Shown here piece by piece: positions 8,592-16,696 of a stretch of DNA of 24,062 bases. This stretch comes from Desulfuromonadaceae bacterium (GTDB taxonomy: Bacteria; Desulfobacterota; Desulfuromonadia; Geobacterales; Pseudopelobacteraceae): NCBI GenBank assembly GCA_028686145.1, contig JAQUCQ010000012.1, positions 1 to 24,062 on the forward strand. Reading direction: 5' to 3'. The translations under genes were made by a program, and so were the position numbers. Position 1 is the stretch's first letter. Every line of letters begins with the position of its first letter. The notes below the pieces were generated by a model. It saw nothing but the letters and a program-made list of their open reading frames with translations. It had not been told where the DNA came from and ran no database searches.

Positions 8592-8707
8592 AGCAATTTA
8601 CACGGGTTTTCGGGGGAATGGTATTTTAATTATAAAAATGCTTCGTGAAAAAAGAATTTTTCGCGCAAACAGATAGGGAGGCAGAAGAACAGATCAGGCT
8701 TTTGCAA

Positions 8708-9493
8708 TTATGTGCTTGGGCTGTAATGGCGTTTAAGCCAGCGGCTCAGGCCGTCAAGGCCGGGAAAGAGGACTCGCTCATTTACGTTGGCCTGGTCCAG
8801 TTTGTCGCGGATTTCCCATTTGAGGGCAGCAGGTATGATTATTCTTCTGGAAATGCCCGGTTGGTTTTCCAGCCACGATTCAAGAGCCATGGACGGGTCT
8901 GACATGACGGAGCAAAAAGCATGCTGATTGACTATTCTGTCATCTATGGAAGGCGGCTCGAAAAATATTGTCAACTTGTCATTTGCCAGTGCATCAAATT
9001 CGGGCAACGAATTGACGACTTCCGAGAGCATCCCGACCGTCATAACGTTGGCACCTTCGTCTGCAAGTTTTTCTTTTAGTGTTTGCGGCAGCAACTCATG
9101 TGCTTTGGCATAATTAACCGCCCAGATAACGCCATCAATATTGAACTTTTCAATGTTTGATGTTGCAAAATGCATGGCGATAAAGGGTGAATACGTCCAA
9201 TCCAGCAGTCTGGTCGGGAGGCCGTAGTGCTGTGCAACTGAAAGCCAGTGCCAGAGAGAGTCGCGCTCAACAATATTTCGGTGGGCGTATTTTTTGAAGT
9301 TTCTCAGCAGGTGCCTTTCCAGCTCAACATACTGGCCACCTAAGCGCATTAACGTTGTATCAAGGCGATAGCTGGAGTCTGACAACCCCCTGAAAGCAAA
9401 GCGCGAACGGAACCGTCGTATATCCTCGTTCCATGAATCAGCAAAAAGTTCGTTTAGCAATTCATCCCAAGAGTTAATCCTCAGTGTTTCCAA
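8708..9493 (-). CDS. FRG-domain protein
   Basis: The 261-aa protein matches the FRG domain, named after its Phe-Arg-Gly motif, here residues 34-36 (RFAFRGLSDSSY). The family block WLSVAQHYGLPTRLLDW followed by SPFIAMHFA is intact at about 84-110. No membrane segment or second domain is seen. FRG proteins have no settled biochemical role; they are frequent in phage and accessory regions. The start is TTG at 9493, 11 bases after GGAGG, and no ATG or GTG suits the domain boundary better. It stands alone between the chemoreceptor and the PHP-glycosyltransferase gene, with over 100 bp on either side and no functional link to either, so it may be a cargo gene. Confidence 0.85.
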   Translation of the reverse strand: METLRINSWDELLNELFADSWNEDIRRFRSRFAFRGLSDSSYRLDTTLMRLGGQYVELERHLLRNFKKYAHRNIVERDSLWHWLSVAQHYGLPTRLLDWTYSPFIAMHFATSNIEKFNIDGVIWAVNYAKAHELLPQTLKEKLADEGANVMTVGMLSEVVNSLPEFDALANDKLTIFFEPPSIDDRIVNQHAFCSVMSDPSMALESWLENQPGISRRIIIPAALKWEIRDKLDQANVNERVLFPGLDGLSRWLKRHYSPST

Positions 9494-9627
9494 AATAACC
9501 GAGCCTCCAAAATTTGATTATTGTGGTGTTTGTTTTTACCGGTATTGACCAGATGTTCATTACTTACATACCATGAATTCAAGGAATTAAAAGCCGGAAA
9601 CTTCATTAGCAGAGGAGGGTGTTTTAA

Positions 9628-12093
9628 TCATTCTTTCTCGGCGCAGATAACTGCAGAACCTTCTTCCGGCATAACCTGCTGCGTATCGAGGGTAAGAATG
9701 GTGCTGTAGGTCTGGCTGCTGTCGGGGGCGTTCGTATGTGTAAAGGACCGTGCCTTGAGCCCCATGCGCGCCATTCGTTCCGGGTCGGAGATCATGAATC
9801 TGATGGCGGTGACCAGTTCGCTTGTGCTGCCGGCGTGGAACACCAGACCGGTTTCACCGTCAATCATCAGCTCGCGTGGCCCTCCTTGGTCGGAGACTAT
9901 CACCGGCAACCCGGAAGCCTGCGCTTCAAGCACTACGTTGCCGAAGGTGTCGGTGGCGCTTGGGAACACGAACAGGTCGGCCGAGGCATAGCCCTGTTGC
10001 AGTTGTTCACCTGCCAAATAGCCGGTAAACAGGGCCGGATATCCTTTCAGGGATGCCTCCATTTCCACCCGGTATGGGCCATCGCCAATAACTGCAAGAG
10101 CAATTGCCGCTCCACTGTCCACAAGTTCCCTGAAAGCATCGACCAACATCTCCAGCCCTTTTTCGCGCGAGACTCGCCCCACATAGAGCAGCACAACTTT
10201 GCCAAGACCGATGCCACGGCTTTTCCAGAAACTTGGATTGCGTCTTTCCGGAGAGTACGTATCCGTATCCACCCAGCGGGGAAGCGGCTTCATCCGTTCC
10301 GGTGGCAGGCCTCGTGAAATGAGTTGTTCCCGTGTTCCGGAAGAAGGCACCATCACTTCTTCCATCTGGCCGTAAAACCAGATCATATAGCTCCAGGCAG
10401 CTTGCTCCAGGAATTCGTCGTTGGTCAGACTGCGCACATATTGAGGAATATCGGTGTGATAGGTGCCGGCAACCGGTATGTCCATCAGTCGTGCAATCAG
10501 AAGCCCTAAAAGCCCGACGGTGCCGGGAGTGCTGACATGGATACGGGTGAAGCCTTCACGCTCGATAAATGCCATCACGTCCAGAACCGGCGGAAAATTA
10601 AGCTTCAATTCCGGATATTCCGGCAGGACGAAATCACCCACGGACATAAATTTTTTCACCCCTAGGGCTGCATCATCTCCATCATCACCTGAAGTGATAA
10701 CCATCAACTCAACCCCGCGATTGCGGGCGGTGCTTATCAGGCGTTTGATGGTAATGGCCACGCCGTTGATCTCGTCCAGGGTGTCGGTAAACAGAGCAAT
10801 CTTTTCAGGGGCCTCTTTGTGATGCATTTCGGGTAGGGCGCCGGTGAGATTTCGTATCAGCTCTTTGCCTTTATGCTGATGGTGAAAGGCGAGGTAATAG
10901 GGCGAAATAAGGGTGTGTACCAAGCCGATGGTGCCGATCGTGTTGAGGTAGTCAAAAAAACCGGCGTTACGCGGCAATGTCATCAGACGGTTTGTATAGT
11001 GGAAAATAAGGCGGTTTGCCAGCCGGCTGGTAACGGCAAATATCTTGTGGTTGCTGTCGGCAGTACTGATGCCGTTCAGGAACCTGTTGTCATTCAACAA
11101 CTGGCGTGCCTCGGAATCAAGAATTGCTTCAAAACTTTTCCCTGTATGATTGCGTGAAGCGGGCAGATTTTTAAGAACGAACAGCCGGACTTTTTCGATA
11201 AACGAGCCTTTGTCCGCACCAATGTTGAAGAATCGGTCGAGCAGGGCACTGACAAAGGGTGTTGTACCACGTCGCCGCACACCCAGTCGCTCCCGGTAGA
11301 AACAATGGGCGATGCCATACAGGCTGTGGGCCATCGTCAACGGGCCACCGTCCTCGCCATCGGCCCAGCTGTCGCCCGATTTGACGGCGTCAATAAATCC
11401 GTCGATGGTGGGAGTGTCGTAGACGGTTGTGTGTGCCCGGCCGATAAACAGCCCGCCATGGTCATCGGACCCGCCTACGACACCCTTGACCCATGGGGTC
11501 GCGCCATACGGTTGCAGGTCATACTTGTTTGACAGCCGCTCTATGGATGATGCGGTGAGTGACGAGACCATGCGTTTGGTAAAACCGTTGAAACGGTGAG
11601 CCCGGCAACCGTTCTTGGTTTCGAATACGGTAAAGAGAAGTAATGACCGCTCTATAATCTCCAGAGTCAACTTATCATTCTGGGCATAGAGTGGGTGAGC
11701 CATGAAGTGGGCAATTTTTTCAGCATGAAGATATGCTACCATTTCGTACACATTCTTGCGCAGTTCCAGAATTAAGCTGAACTGGGCTTCAGAGATATGC
11801 AGTACAACGACATGCACCTTGCAGCCGTTTTCCGGGAAATGGGCCGTTATCTCGGAACTGATAAATGTCCCGGGCAGATGCCCGATTTCCAGGGCGCCGG
11901 TAATGGCATTATGGTCGGTTATGGTGACGTAATCCATGCCGTGTTCGCGGGCAACCCGGTACAGGTACTGCGGCGAAGTATAACTTTCCGGGACATTGAA
12001 CTTGCGCATGGCCCAGTAGGTCGGCTTGTTGGAATGGCTGGAGTGAACGTGCAGATCGGCTTTGTAAGAGTTCATGTCTGGTATCATTATCAT
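9628..12093 (-). CDS. PHP-domain / GT4 glycosyltransferase fusion
   Basis: The 821-aa protein has two recognisable parts. Residues about 10-240 are a PHP metal-dependent phosphoesterase domain: HVHSSHS with His15 and His17, TITDHNA, a SSEITAHF acid, HFMAHPLY and GGSDDHGG supply metal ligands. From about 440 onward is a GT-B glycosyltransferase family 4 domain with GTYHTD, LLYVGRVSREKGLE, GDGPYR, FVFPSATDTFGNVVLEAQASGLPV and the PRELMIDG nucleotide-sugar loop. The first acid of the usual ExFG..E signature is Asp. The 200-residue linker is unassigned. ATG at 12093, 12087 or 12075 is possible; none has a clear ribosome site. Its relation to diacylglycerol or phosphatidyl-acceptor glycosyltransferases is plausible but not shown by sequence alone. 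Confidence 0.9.
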   Translation of the reverse strand: MIMIPDMNSYKADLHVHSSHSNKPTYWAMRKFNVPESYTSPQYLYRVAREHGMDYVTITDHNAITGALEIGHLPGTFISSEITAHFPENGCKVHVVVLHISEAQFSLILELRKNVYEMVAYLHAEKIAHFMAHPLYAQNDKLTLEIIERSLLLFTVFETKNGCRAHRFNGFTKRMVSSLTASSIERLSNKYDLQPYGATPWVKGVVGGSDDHGGLFIGRAHTTVYDTPTIDGFIDAVKSGDSWADGEDGGPLTMAHSLYGIAHCFYRERLGVRRRGTTPFVSALLDRFFNIGADKGSFIEKVRLFVLKNLPASRNHTGKSFEAILDSEARQLLNDNRFLNGISTADSNHKIFAVTSRLANRLIFHYTNRLMTLPRNAGFFDYLNTIGTIGLVHTLISPYYLAFHHQHKGKELIRNLTGALPEMHHKEAPEKIALFTDTLDEINGVAITIKRLISTARNRGVELMVITSGDDGDDAALGVKKFMSVGDFVLPEYPELKLNFPPVLDVMAFIEREGFTRIHVSTPGTVGLLGLLIARLMDIPVAGTYHTDIPQYVRSLTNDEFLEQAAWSYMIWFYGQMEEVMVPSSGTREQLISRGLPPERMKPLPRWVDTDTYSPERRNPSFWKSRGIGLGKVVLLYVGRVSREKGLEMLVDAFRELVDSGAAIALAVIGDGPYRVEMEASLKGYPALFTGYLAGEQLQQGYASADLFVFPSATDTFGNVVLEAQASGLPVIVSDQGGPRELMIDGETGLVFHAGSTSELVTAIRFMISDPERMARMGLKARSFTHTNAPDSSQTYSTILTLDTQQVMPEEGSAVICAEKE

Positions 12094-12097
12094 ATCA

Positions 12098-12139
12098 ATG
12101 TCACAGAATTGTTGAGGTTATGTAATTATTGTGTAGAAT
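12098..12139 (+). promoter_or_regulatory. 11-bp-phased repeats with a -10 candidate
   Basis: Units ATGTCAC (12098), TTGTTGA (12109) and ATGTAAT (12120) stand 11 bp apart. TAGAAT (12134-12139) follows 7 bp after the last. TTGAGG (12112-12117) also gives a plain -35 with 16-bp spacing. The block lies directly behind the start of the divergent PHP-glycosyltransferase gene and could affect both genes. Confidence 0.35.
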
Positions 12140-12175
12140 GTTGCCTGTACACTCAAAAACCTTGTGGTAGGCCGC

Positions 12176-12202
12176 CTGTAACCATGTTGTAACTTGTATA
12201 AT
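12176..12202 (+). promoter_or_regulatory. CTGTAAC/TTGTAAC direct repeat overlapping a perfect -10
   Basis: CTGTAAC (12176-12182) and TTGTAAC (12187-12193) are 11 bp apart, and TATAAT sits at 12197-12202, only 3 bp after the second unit. In an activated Pho promoter the gap would be 10 bp, so here binding might interfere with polymerase instead. No good -35 is seen. Confidence 0.4.
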
Positions 12203-12223
12203 TCCCGGGTTTGAATAGTATGG

Positions 12224-12976
12224 ATGGTAATGCGAAATCTCACGAGTCATAGCATTCTGGAATGTTGTGGATGTCTGCTGCTTGCTGCGGCACTCTTCCT
12301 GGTGCCGGCACGGTTATGTTTTGCTGGCAATTTCACAAAAACAGTGGAGCATTATACCGTGTCATCATTGGGTTTTACGGTTGGTGATGCCACCACCACC
12401 CAGCGCATGACGGAAGTGGGAGGTGAACCCGGTGTGCAGTTTGAAACCAGAACGGCGGTCAAAGCATCGTTTCTCTGGATGGGGTACAGTCTTGATACGA
12501 TTGAAAAAGGCACCCTGCAAAAATCCGGCTTGGTCAGCTATTCCCGCAAGGGCCGGGATAATGGGGCCATAATTGACATTGAAGGGAGGTTGGAGGATTC
12601 CTCCTTCCGATTTGATGTGCATGAGAATGGAGTGGTGCGTTCCGTCGTCATTCCTCGCAGCAGCTACGACTACACTACCATGGAGTGCCCGGAAGCTCTG
12701 ATTGAGTTTGCGGAAAAACCACAGATTACACTGAGAGTGCTGGACGTGGGAAAAATGGCTGTGGTGAAGCGGGATTACCGTCTTGTCCGCAATACATACT
12801 ATACGGTTGCCGGAAAAGAGCACCCGTGCCGGATAGTGGATTTTTCAGACCGGAATAAAAAAGCACGGCGCTGGGTCTTCTGGGATGGTTCGGCGGTTAT
12901 ACTGTACCGTCAGGACAGCAGAGGAGAGAAGGAATCATATTCTGTCCAGGCGACGTCGGTGACCAAGGGGCTGTAA
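12224..12976 (+). CDS. Secreted DUF6134/DUF3108-like protein
   Basis: The 250-aa protein has a signal peptide: a basic start, hydrophobic residues 15-29, and cleavage probably after CFA at 34. The mature part is rich in predicted beta strands (FTKTVEHYTVSSLGFTVGDA, SYDYTTMECPEALIEF, YTVAGKEHPCRIVDF). It resembles the DUF6134/DUF3108 group of periplasmic proteins of unknown role, though this assignment rests on pattern only. Start is ATG at 12224 or 12230; neither has a strong ribosome site. It is transcribed away from the PHP-glycosyltransferase gene, from a region with two sets of 11-bp repeats. A role in the envelope is all that can be inferred. Confidence 0.65.
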   Translation: MVMRNLTSHSILECCGCLLLAAALFLVPARLCFAGNFTKTVEHYTVSSLGFTVGDATTTQRMTEVGGEPGVQFETRTAVKASFLWMGYSLDTIEKGTLQKSGLVSYSRKGRDNGAIIDIEGRLEDSSFRFDVHENGVVRSVVIPRSSYDYTTMECPEALIEFAEKPQITLRVLDVGKMAVVKRDYRLVRNTYYTVAGKEHPCRIVDFSDRNKKARRWVFWDGSAVILYRQDSRGEKESYSVQATSVTKGL

Positions 12977-13049
12977 CCGGAAACCTTGCACCCCTGATTC
13001 CGTTGTTTATTCTGGTAATAGACTCCTCCCTTTCTATCCTATCATTAAG
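12977..13049. other. Intergenic stretch, weak terminator candidate
   Basis: A 5-bp stem (CGGAA 12978-12982, TTCCG 12998-13002) followed by the T-rich TTGTTTATT may end the upstream transcript. Nothing else is seen before the repeat array that begins at 13050. Confidence 0.3.
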
Positions 13050-13105
13050 ATGTAACAGAACTTTTACACGGCACGAACACATTCGTCACAATTTTCATAT
13101 ATGAT
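13050..13105 (+). promoter_or_regulatory. Pho-box-like promoter of the seven-gene operon
   Basis: Four units in exact 11-bp phase read ATGTAAC (13050), CTTTTAC (13061), CACGAAC (13072) and TCGTCAC (13083-13089). Exactly 10 bp later is TATGAT (13100-13105), 5 of 6 to the -10 consensus. All four units end in AC. CAGAACTTTTAC at 13056-13067 matches the hydrolase/GH3 promoter at 11 of 12 bases and at the same 44-bp offset from the -10. The geometry is that of PhoB-activated promoters. Transcription would start near 13112. Confidence 0.65.
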
Positions 13106-13111
13106 CAATAC

Positions 13112-13270
13112 CATGATCAACCCTCCTAGTGCATCGCCAGTTCGACCGGTGTCCCAAAGAATCTGCCCAGCCTTCTTAGTCCCGCTGTTTTCTGCCAACC
13201 TGAAAACAGATACATCATGCGCCACTGATACGTCCAGAAAAACGGCGGATTGTTCAGACCAATTTCCGCG
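13112..13270 (+). promoter_or_regulatory. Long structured 5' leader
   Basis: From the inferred start near 13112 to the ATG at 13282 the leader is about 170 nt. It holds a perfect 8-bp stem (CTGTTTTC 13185-13192, GAAAACAG 13202-13209). A second stem (GCGGATTG 13245-13252 with CAA 13260-13262 and TCCGC 13265-13269) ends one base before the ribosome site AGGGAG at 13271. It matches no riboswitch class I recognise. Control of translation is possible. Confidence 0.35.
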
Positions 13271-13281
13271 AGGGAGTGCTC

Positions 13282-15723
13282 ATGATTAGAGAACATACGT
13301 CCGAAGTGGGGATTGCGCCGGAAAGCACCCGCAAAATCTTTACACGGTTAGGAGTGTCTTTCGCTTCACGGGAGGATCTGGCGGCCACATTGCCTTTTTC
13401 TCTGCATGATGTGACCGCCGGTTCGGAGAGCGAGCTTCAGGCTGTCGTGTGCGGAGCAAAAGAAGATGTAGACCTGCCGCTGATTATCGAACAGTCTAAT
13501 TTCTTCGCCAACATGATGAAGAGGGCCGCGGCGGGCGAGATGCCACACAAGGTTGTGGCCGATCTGGAACGGTTTCTGGCGGACAATCCTTCACAGGCGT
13601 GGGAAAACAGCTGGGTGCGATTTCCCCGCCGAAACCTGTCCCGCTTTGCGCAGGATGTCTTTGAAAAAGACCTGCTGGCAGATAAAAAGAATCCGGCGGG
13701 CGGCACACGTGCCGACTCAAGCCGTTTCATGTTCAGGGGTGCCTCCGGTGAAGAGATGCTGCGGCTGCCGATCAGCTATCTGATTAAGCTGGCTCTTGCC
13801 GACCTGCTCGGCTCCCAACAAATACTCCCCGCTATGATCCGTCAGACCGGCATCAGTTTGATGGAACACTTTCTGAACGACAACACCTCGCCGGAAACCT
13901 TTTCCTTCAACGTCGTATCTCTCACTCCCACGTCCGGCATGGGGAGAGGTATTGCCAGGGAAACTGCCATCCGCTTTCTTATGACGCAATTGCTGGTGAT
14001 GTACGCCAACCAGGCGTTTGGCATTGCCGGGCGCGGTCAGCAGGCGATGACCTGTTTTGCCCCCCACCCGCCGGTCCGGCAAAAGGAGTTGAACAACCAC
14101 GTTTCTGACAGCTTCTACCGGGACCTGTTCATGAGCCCCTGTCTTTCCGGGTGGGACCGCGGGGAAGACAAGTTCCGCTACATGCAGCTCTGCCACCAGG
14201 TGTTGTCCCGCAGCCAGCTTAATGCGGTCGCCAAGTTGAGGGATGCCGGCATCATCCTCACCAACCTTGTTTCGCTGCCGAATCTTTCCAATGTCTGCCT
14301 GGCCAACAACGGCACCCATATCAGCATCGGCAGTCGGCGCTTGACGCAGGCCCTGGCAGATAGTGGTTCCGGTTTTTCCGCCCTGCACGAAAAACATTTT
14401 GGGGATTTGGCAATTAAGATTAGTGAACACTTCCTGCCGCTTTTCGTCGGCACCTATACCGCAGCCCCCTACCGGTTGGCTTTTGCCGATTTTCATCCGG
14501 AAAAGGCACTCGGGTTTCTTCCCCACGAGCTGGACTACACCCACCTGAGAATGATCTGGCGCCGTTGGAAAAAGAAAGCTGATCTTTCCATTTTCGGCCA
14601 GCCGCTCACTCCCTTCGGTCCGGTTATACTGGACAAGATAGTGAGCTCGGTTTTCAGGTTAAAGGGTGATTTTGTCCCTGATTATCGGCTGGTGGATTAC
14701 CTGGTCAGCCTGCTGTCCACTGAGCAAAGTCCCGGGTTGAACGGGCAAGTGGGCAACAGTGACCGGCTGCGCCGCGATCTGGCCGATATGGGAGTGTTCG
14801 ATGAACAGATGTCGGTCTATCTGCTCTACAAACAGCGTGAATATGCCAAAATGGGCTTTTCTGGCTTCGAAGGGCGCTATTACAGCGTGTTCGAAAATTT
14901 CGGAGAAGATATGGGACGTGCCGCCGACCTGCAGACTCTGGTTACGGCACTGGCCTATAAATACATGGCGCTCGGCACGACCCATGTGCACATTCCGGAT
15001 GTCCCCTCGGTAGAGAGCGAACGGCGGCAGATATTTTTTGGTGCGGCCATCGGCATCCCCACTTTTTTTGTACGTAAGGACAGTGCCAACGCCTTTCTCG
15101 ACAAGATCCTCAAAAAAACCAAAGGCATCCGCCTCAGCCACCGCTACCCCGGGTATCTCCGTGTGCAGATCAATGAGTATCGGCGGGCCCTGATTCTAAT
15201 AATCAGGGAGGATGCGGCCGACCTGGTCGAGCTGATGGGGCTGCACGACACCCTGAATGACCTTGAAATGCGCATCAACGAACCAGCCCTTCATTCCGCT
15301 GCCGGGCGTTTGACCGCCGGCATCCTCGACGAGGCGGGCGGATCGTCACCCCTGCGCGTCAATGCCCGCGAATTTAACACCGCTGCCGAGCGCTACTACC
15401 GCACTACGCTACGTCAGCGGCATATGGATGAGGCGTTCGGTTTTCTGTCCCAGGACTGTCTTGTGCTTGACCGGGAGCAGAACTCTCTGGATGAACCGCA
15501 CCGCACAGCCCTGCGCGCCATCCTCCAGGGACAGGACGCTGCCGGGTTTGTTGCAGCCGCCAAAGAGGATGTGCTGCACGAGCGGGCTGACATTGCTACC
15601 ATGCAGCGAATGATGAACCTGATACTGTTCAAGGTGTCTCTCGACCAGAATACAGACACGCGCCTAACTGACAATCAAAGGAGTGTTCCGGATGATGCAG
15701 CACCAGTATATCGAGCGGGATAG
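13282..15723 (+). CDS. Large uncharacterised protein (813 aa), first gene of lipid operon
   Basis: I do not recognise this family. The protein has no signal peptide or membrane helix and reads as a soluble, mixed alpha/beta protein. Conserved-looking blocks include SLTPTSGMGRG (about residue 215), LANNGTHISIGSRRL, ADFHPEKALGFLPHELDYTHLRMIWRRW (split here by no gap), ALGTTHVHIPDVPS and SHRYPGYLRVQINEYRRALI. ATG at 13282 is 5 bases after AGGGAG; the GTG at 13276 overlaps that site. Its stop overlaps the PSD-like gene by 32 bp, so the two are translationally coupled and probably work together. The position as first gene of a run of lipid-type genes suggests lipid metabolism, without telling the reaction. 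Confidence 0.85.
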   Translation: MIREHTSEVGIAPESTRKIFTRLGVSFASREDLAATLPFSLHDVTAGSESELQAVVCGAKEDVDLPLIIEQSNFFANMMKRAAAGEMPHKVVADLERFLADNPSQAWENSWVRFPRRNLSRFAQDVFEKDLLADKKNPAGGTRADSSRFMFRGASGEEMLRLPISYLIKLALADLLGSQQILPAMIRQTGISLMEHFLNDNTSPETFSFNVVSLTPTSGMGRGIARETAIRFLMTQLLVMYANQAFGIAGRGQQAMTCFAPHPPVRQKELNNHVSDSFYRDLFMSPCLSGWDRGEDKFRYMQLCHQVLSRSQLNAVAKLRDAGIILTNLVSLPNLSNVCLANNGTHISIGSRRLTQALADSGSGFSALHEKHFGDLAIKISEHFLPLFVGTYTAAPYRLAFADFHPEKALGFLPHELDYTHLRMIWRRWKKKADLSIFGQPLTPFGPVILDKIVSSVFRLKGDFVPDYRLVDYLVSLLSTEQSPGLNGQVGNSDRLRRDLADMGVFDEQMSVYLLYKQREYAKMGFSGFEGRYYSVFENFGEDMGRAADLQTLVTALAYKYMALGTTHVHIPDVPSVESERRQIFFGAAIGIPTFFVRKDSANAFLDKILKKTKGIRLSHRYPGYLRVQINEYRRALILIIREDAADLVELMGLHDTLNDLEMRINEPALHSAAGRLTAGILDEAGGSSPLRVNAREFNTAAERYYRTTLRQRHMDEAFGFLSQDCLVLDREQNSLDEPHRTALRAILQGQDAAGFVAAAKEDVLHERADIATMQRMMNLILFKVSLDQNTDTRLTDNQRSVPDDAAPVYRAG

Positions 15724-16696
15724 CGGCATGGTAGTCACCGAACAACTGTTGGGAGACTGGATGGTGTGTCTTCTCTATCATGGCGTGCGCGAGAGCAGTA
15801 CCGCTCTGTTCAAGATGTTAACCAGCAGCCGGTCGTCCCATATTCTGAGTTTGGTCAATTTTGACCGTCCCGTTCTGAATGAACGTGCCTTTCTCACCAC
15901 TTGTGGCATTGACCTGTCGGAGTGTCTTGACCCGTCCAGCCAGCTGGATACGCCCCGTAAAATCTTCGAGCGGAAGATCCGCTACTGGGAGTGCCGTCCC
16001 ATGCCGGCTGAGACAGATGTGATCGTCTCGCCTGCTGATGCGCGGGTGCTGGTTGGGTCCTTCCGGGAAACGTCGTTGATTTTTTTGAAGGATAAATTTT
16101 TCTCCTTCGAGGAAATGTTCGGTTGTGGCACCGGCGAATGGCACACATTTTTTGTTGGAGGTGATTTTGCCGTATTCCGCCTGACACCTGACAAATACCA
16201 CTACAACCACACTCCGGTATCTGGAGAGGTTGCTGATTTCTATGTCATTGACGGCGATTACCATTCCTGCAATCCGACGGCTGTGGTCAGTGTCGCCACT
16301 CCCTACTCCAAGAACAAACGGGTAGTGACGATCATCGATACCGATGTGCCGGGCGGCACCGGTGTCGGCCTCGTGGCGATGGTCGAAGTGGTGGCCCTGA
16401 TGATCGGCGACATCGTCCAGGCATACAGCTCTGAAGCATACAACGCGCCGCAGGCGGTCGAAAAGGGGATGTTTCTGCAGAAGGGACAGCCCAAGAGTCT
16501 TTACCGCCCCGGCAGCAGTACCGACATACTGATATTCCAGGAGGGACGCATCAATTTTGCGCAGGACATTCTGGATAACATGGTCCACACGGGTGCTTCG
16601 AGCCGCTTTACCCAAGGATTCCAGAAACCTCTGGTGGAAACGGACATACAGGTCAGATCCGTGCTTGGCACGGTACGGAAAAGGGGGCTGCAGTGA
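15692..16696 (+). CDS. Phosphatidylserine decarboxylase-family protein
   Basis: The 334-aa protein matches the pyruvoyl-dependent PSD family, which cuts itself at a Gly-Ser bond to form its cofactor and decarboxylates phosphatidylserine to phosphatidylethanolamine. Family elements are present: VSPADARV (catalytic Asp), FRLTPDKYHYNHTPVSGEV (catalytic His) and the C-terminal PGSSTDILIF, the counterpart of LGST, with Ser275 as likely pyruvoyl precursor. The middle departs from housekeeping PSD (DTDVPGGTGVGLVAMVEVVALMIGD), so a different substrate is possible. ATG at 15692 lies 9 bases after AAGGAG; GTG at 15683 overlaps that site. It overlaps both neighbours and is therefore tightly coupled to the unknown 813-aa protein and the Lgt-like protein. 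Confidence 0.85.
   Translation: MMQHQYIERDSGMVVTEQLLGDWMVCLLYHGVRESSTALFKMLTSSRSSHILSLVNFDRPVLNERAFLTTCGIDLSECLDPSSQLDTPRKIFERKIRYWECRPMPAETDVIVSPADARVLVGSFRETSLIFLKDKFFSFEEMFGCGTGEWHTFFVGGDFAVFRLTPDKYHYNHTPVSGEVADFYVIDGDYHSCNPTAVVSVATPYSKNKRVVTIIDTDVPGGTGVGLVAMVEVVALMIGDIVQAYSSEAYNAPQAVEKGMFLQKGQPKSLYRPGSSTDILIFQEGRINFAQDILDNMVHTGASSRFTQGFQKPLVETDIQVRSVLGTVRKRGLQ

Noticed and set aside
8571..8603. Sigma-28 flagellar promoter for the chemoreceptor
   Set aside because: TAAA and ACCGATCA are present on the minus strand, but the gap is about 4 bp too short.
8645..8902. Plus-strand frame of 85 codons at the end of the FRG gene
   Set aside because: Mostly antisense to the FRG coding region and lacks a ribosome site.
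13101..13289. 62-codon frame in the leader of the lipid operon
   Set aside because: Its ATG overlaps the predicted -10 (13100-13105), so it would not be on the transcript; translation has no recognisable character.
13717..14544. Minus-strand frame of 275 codons inside the 813-aa gene
   Set aside because: Antisense shadow of a well-supported gene with ribosome site and operon context.
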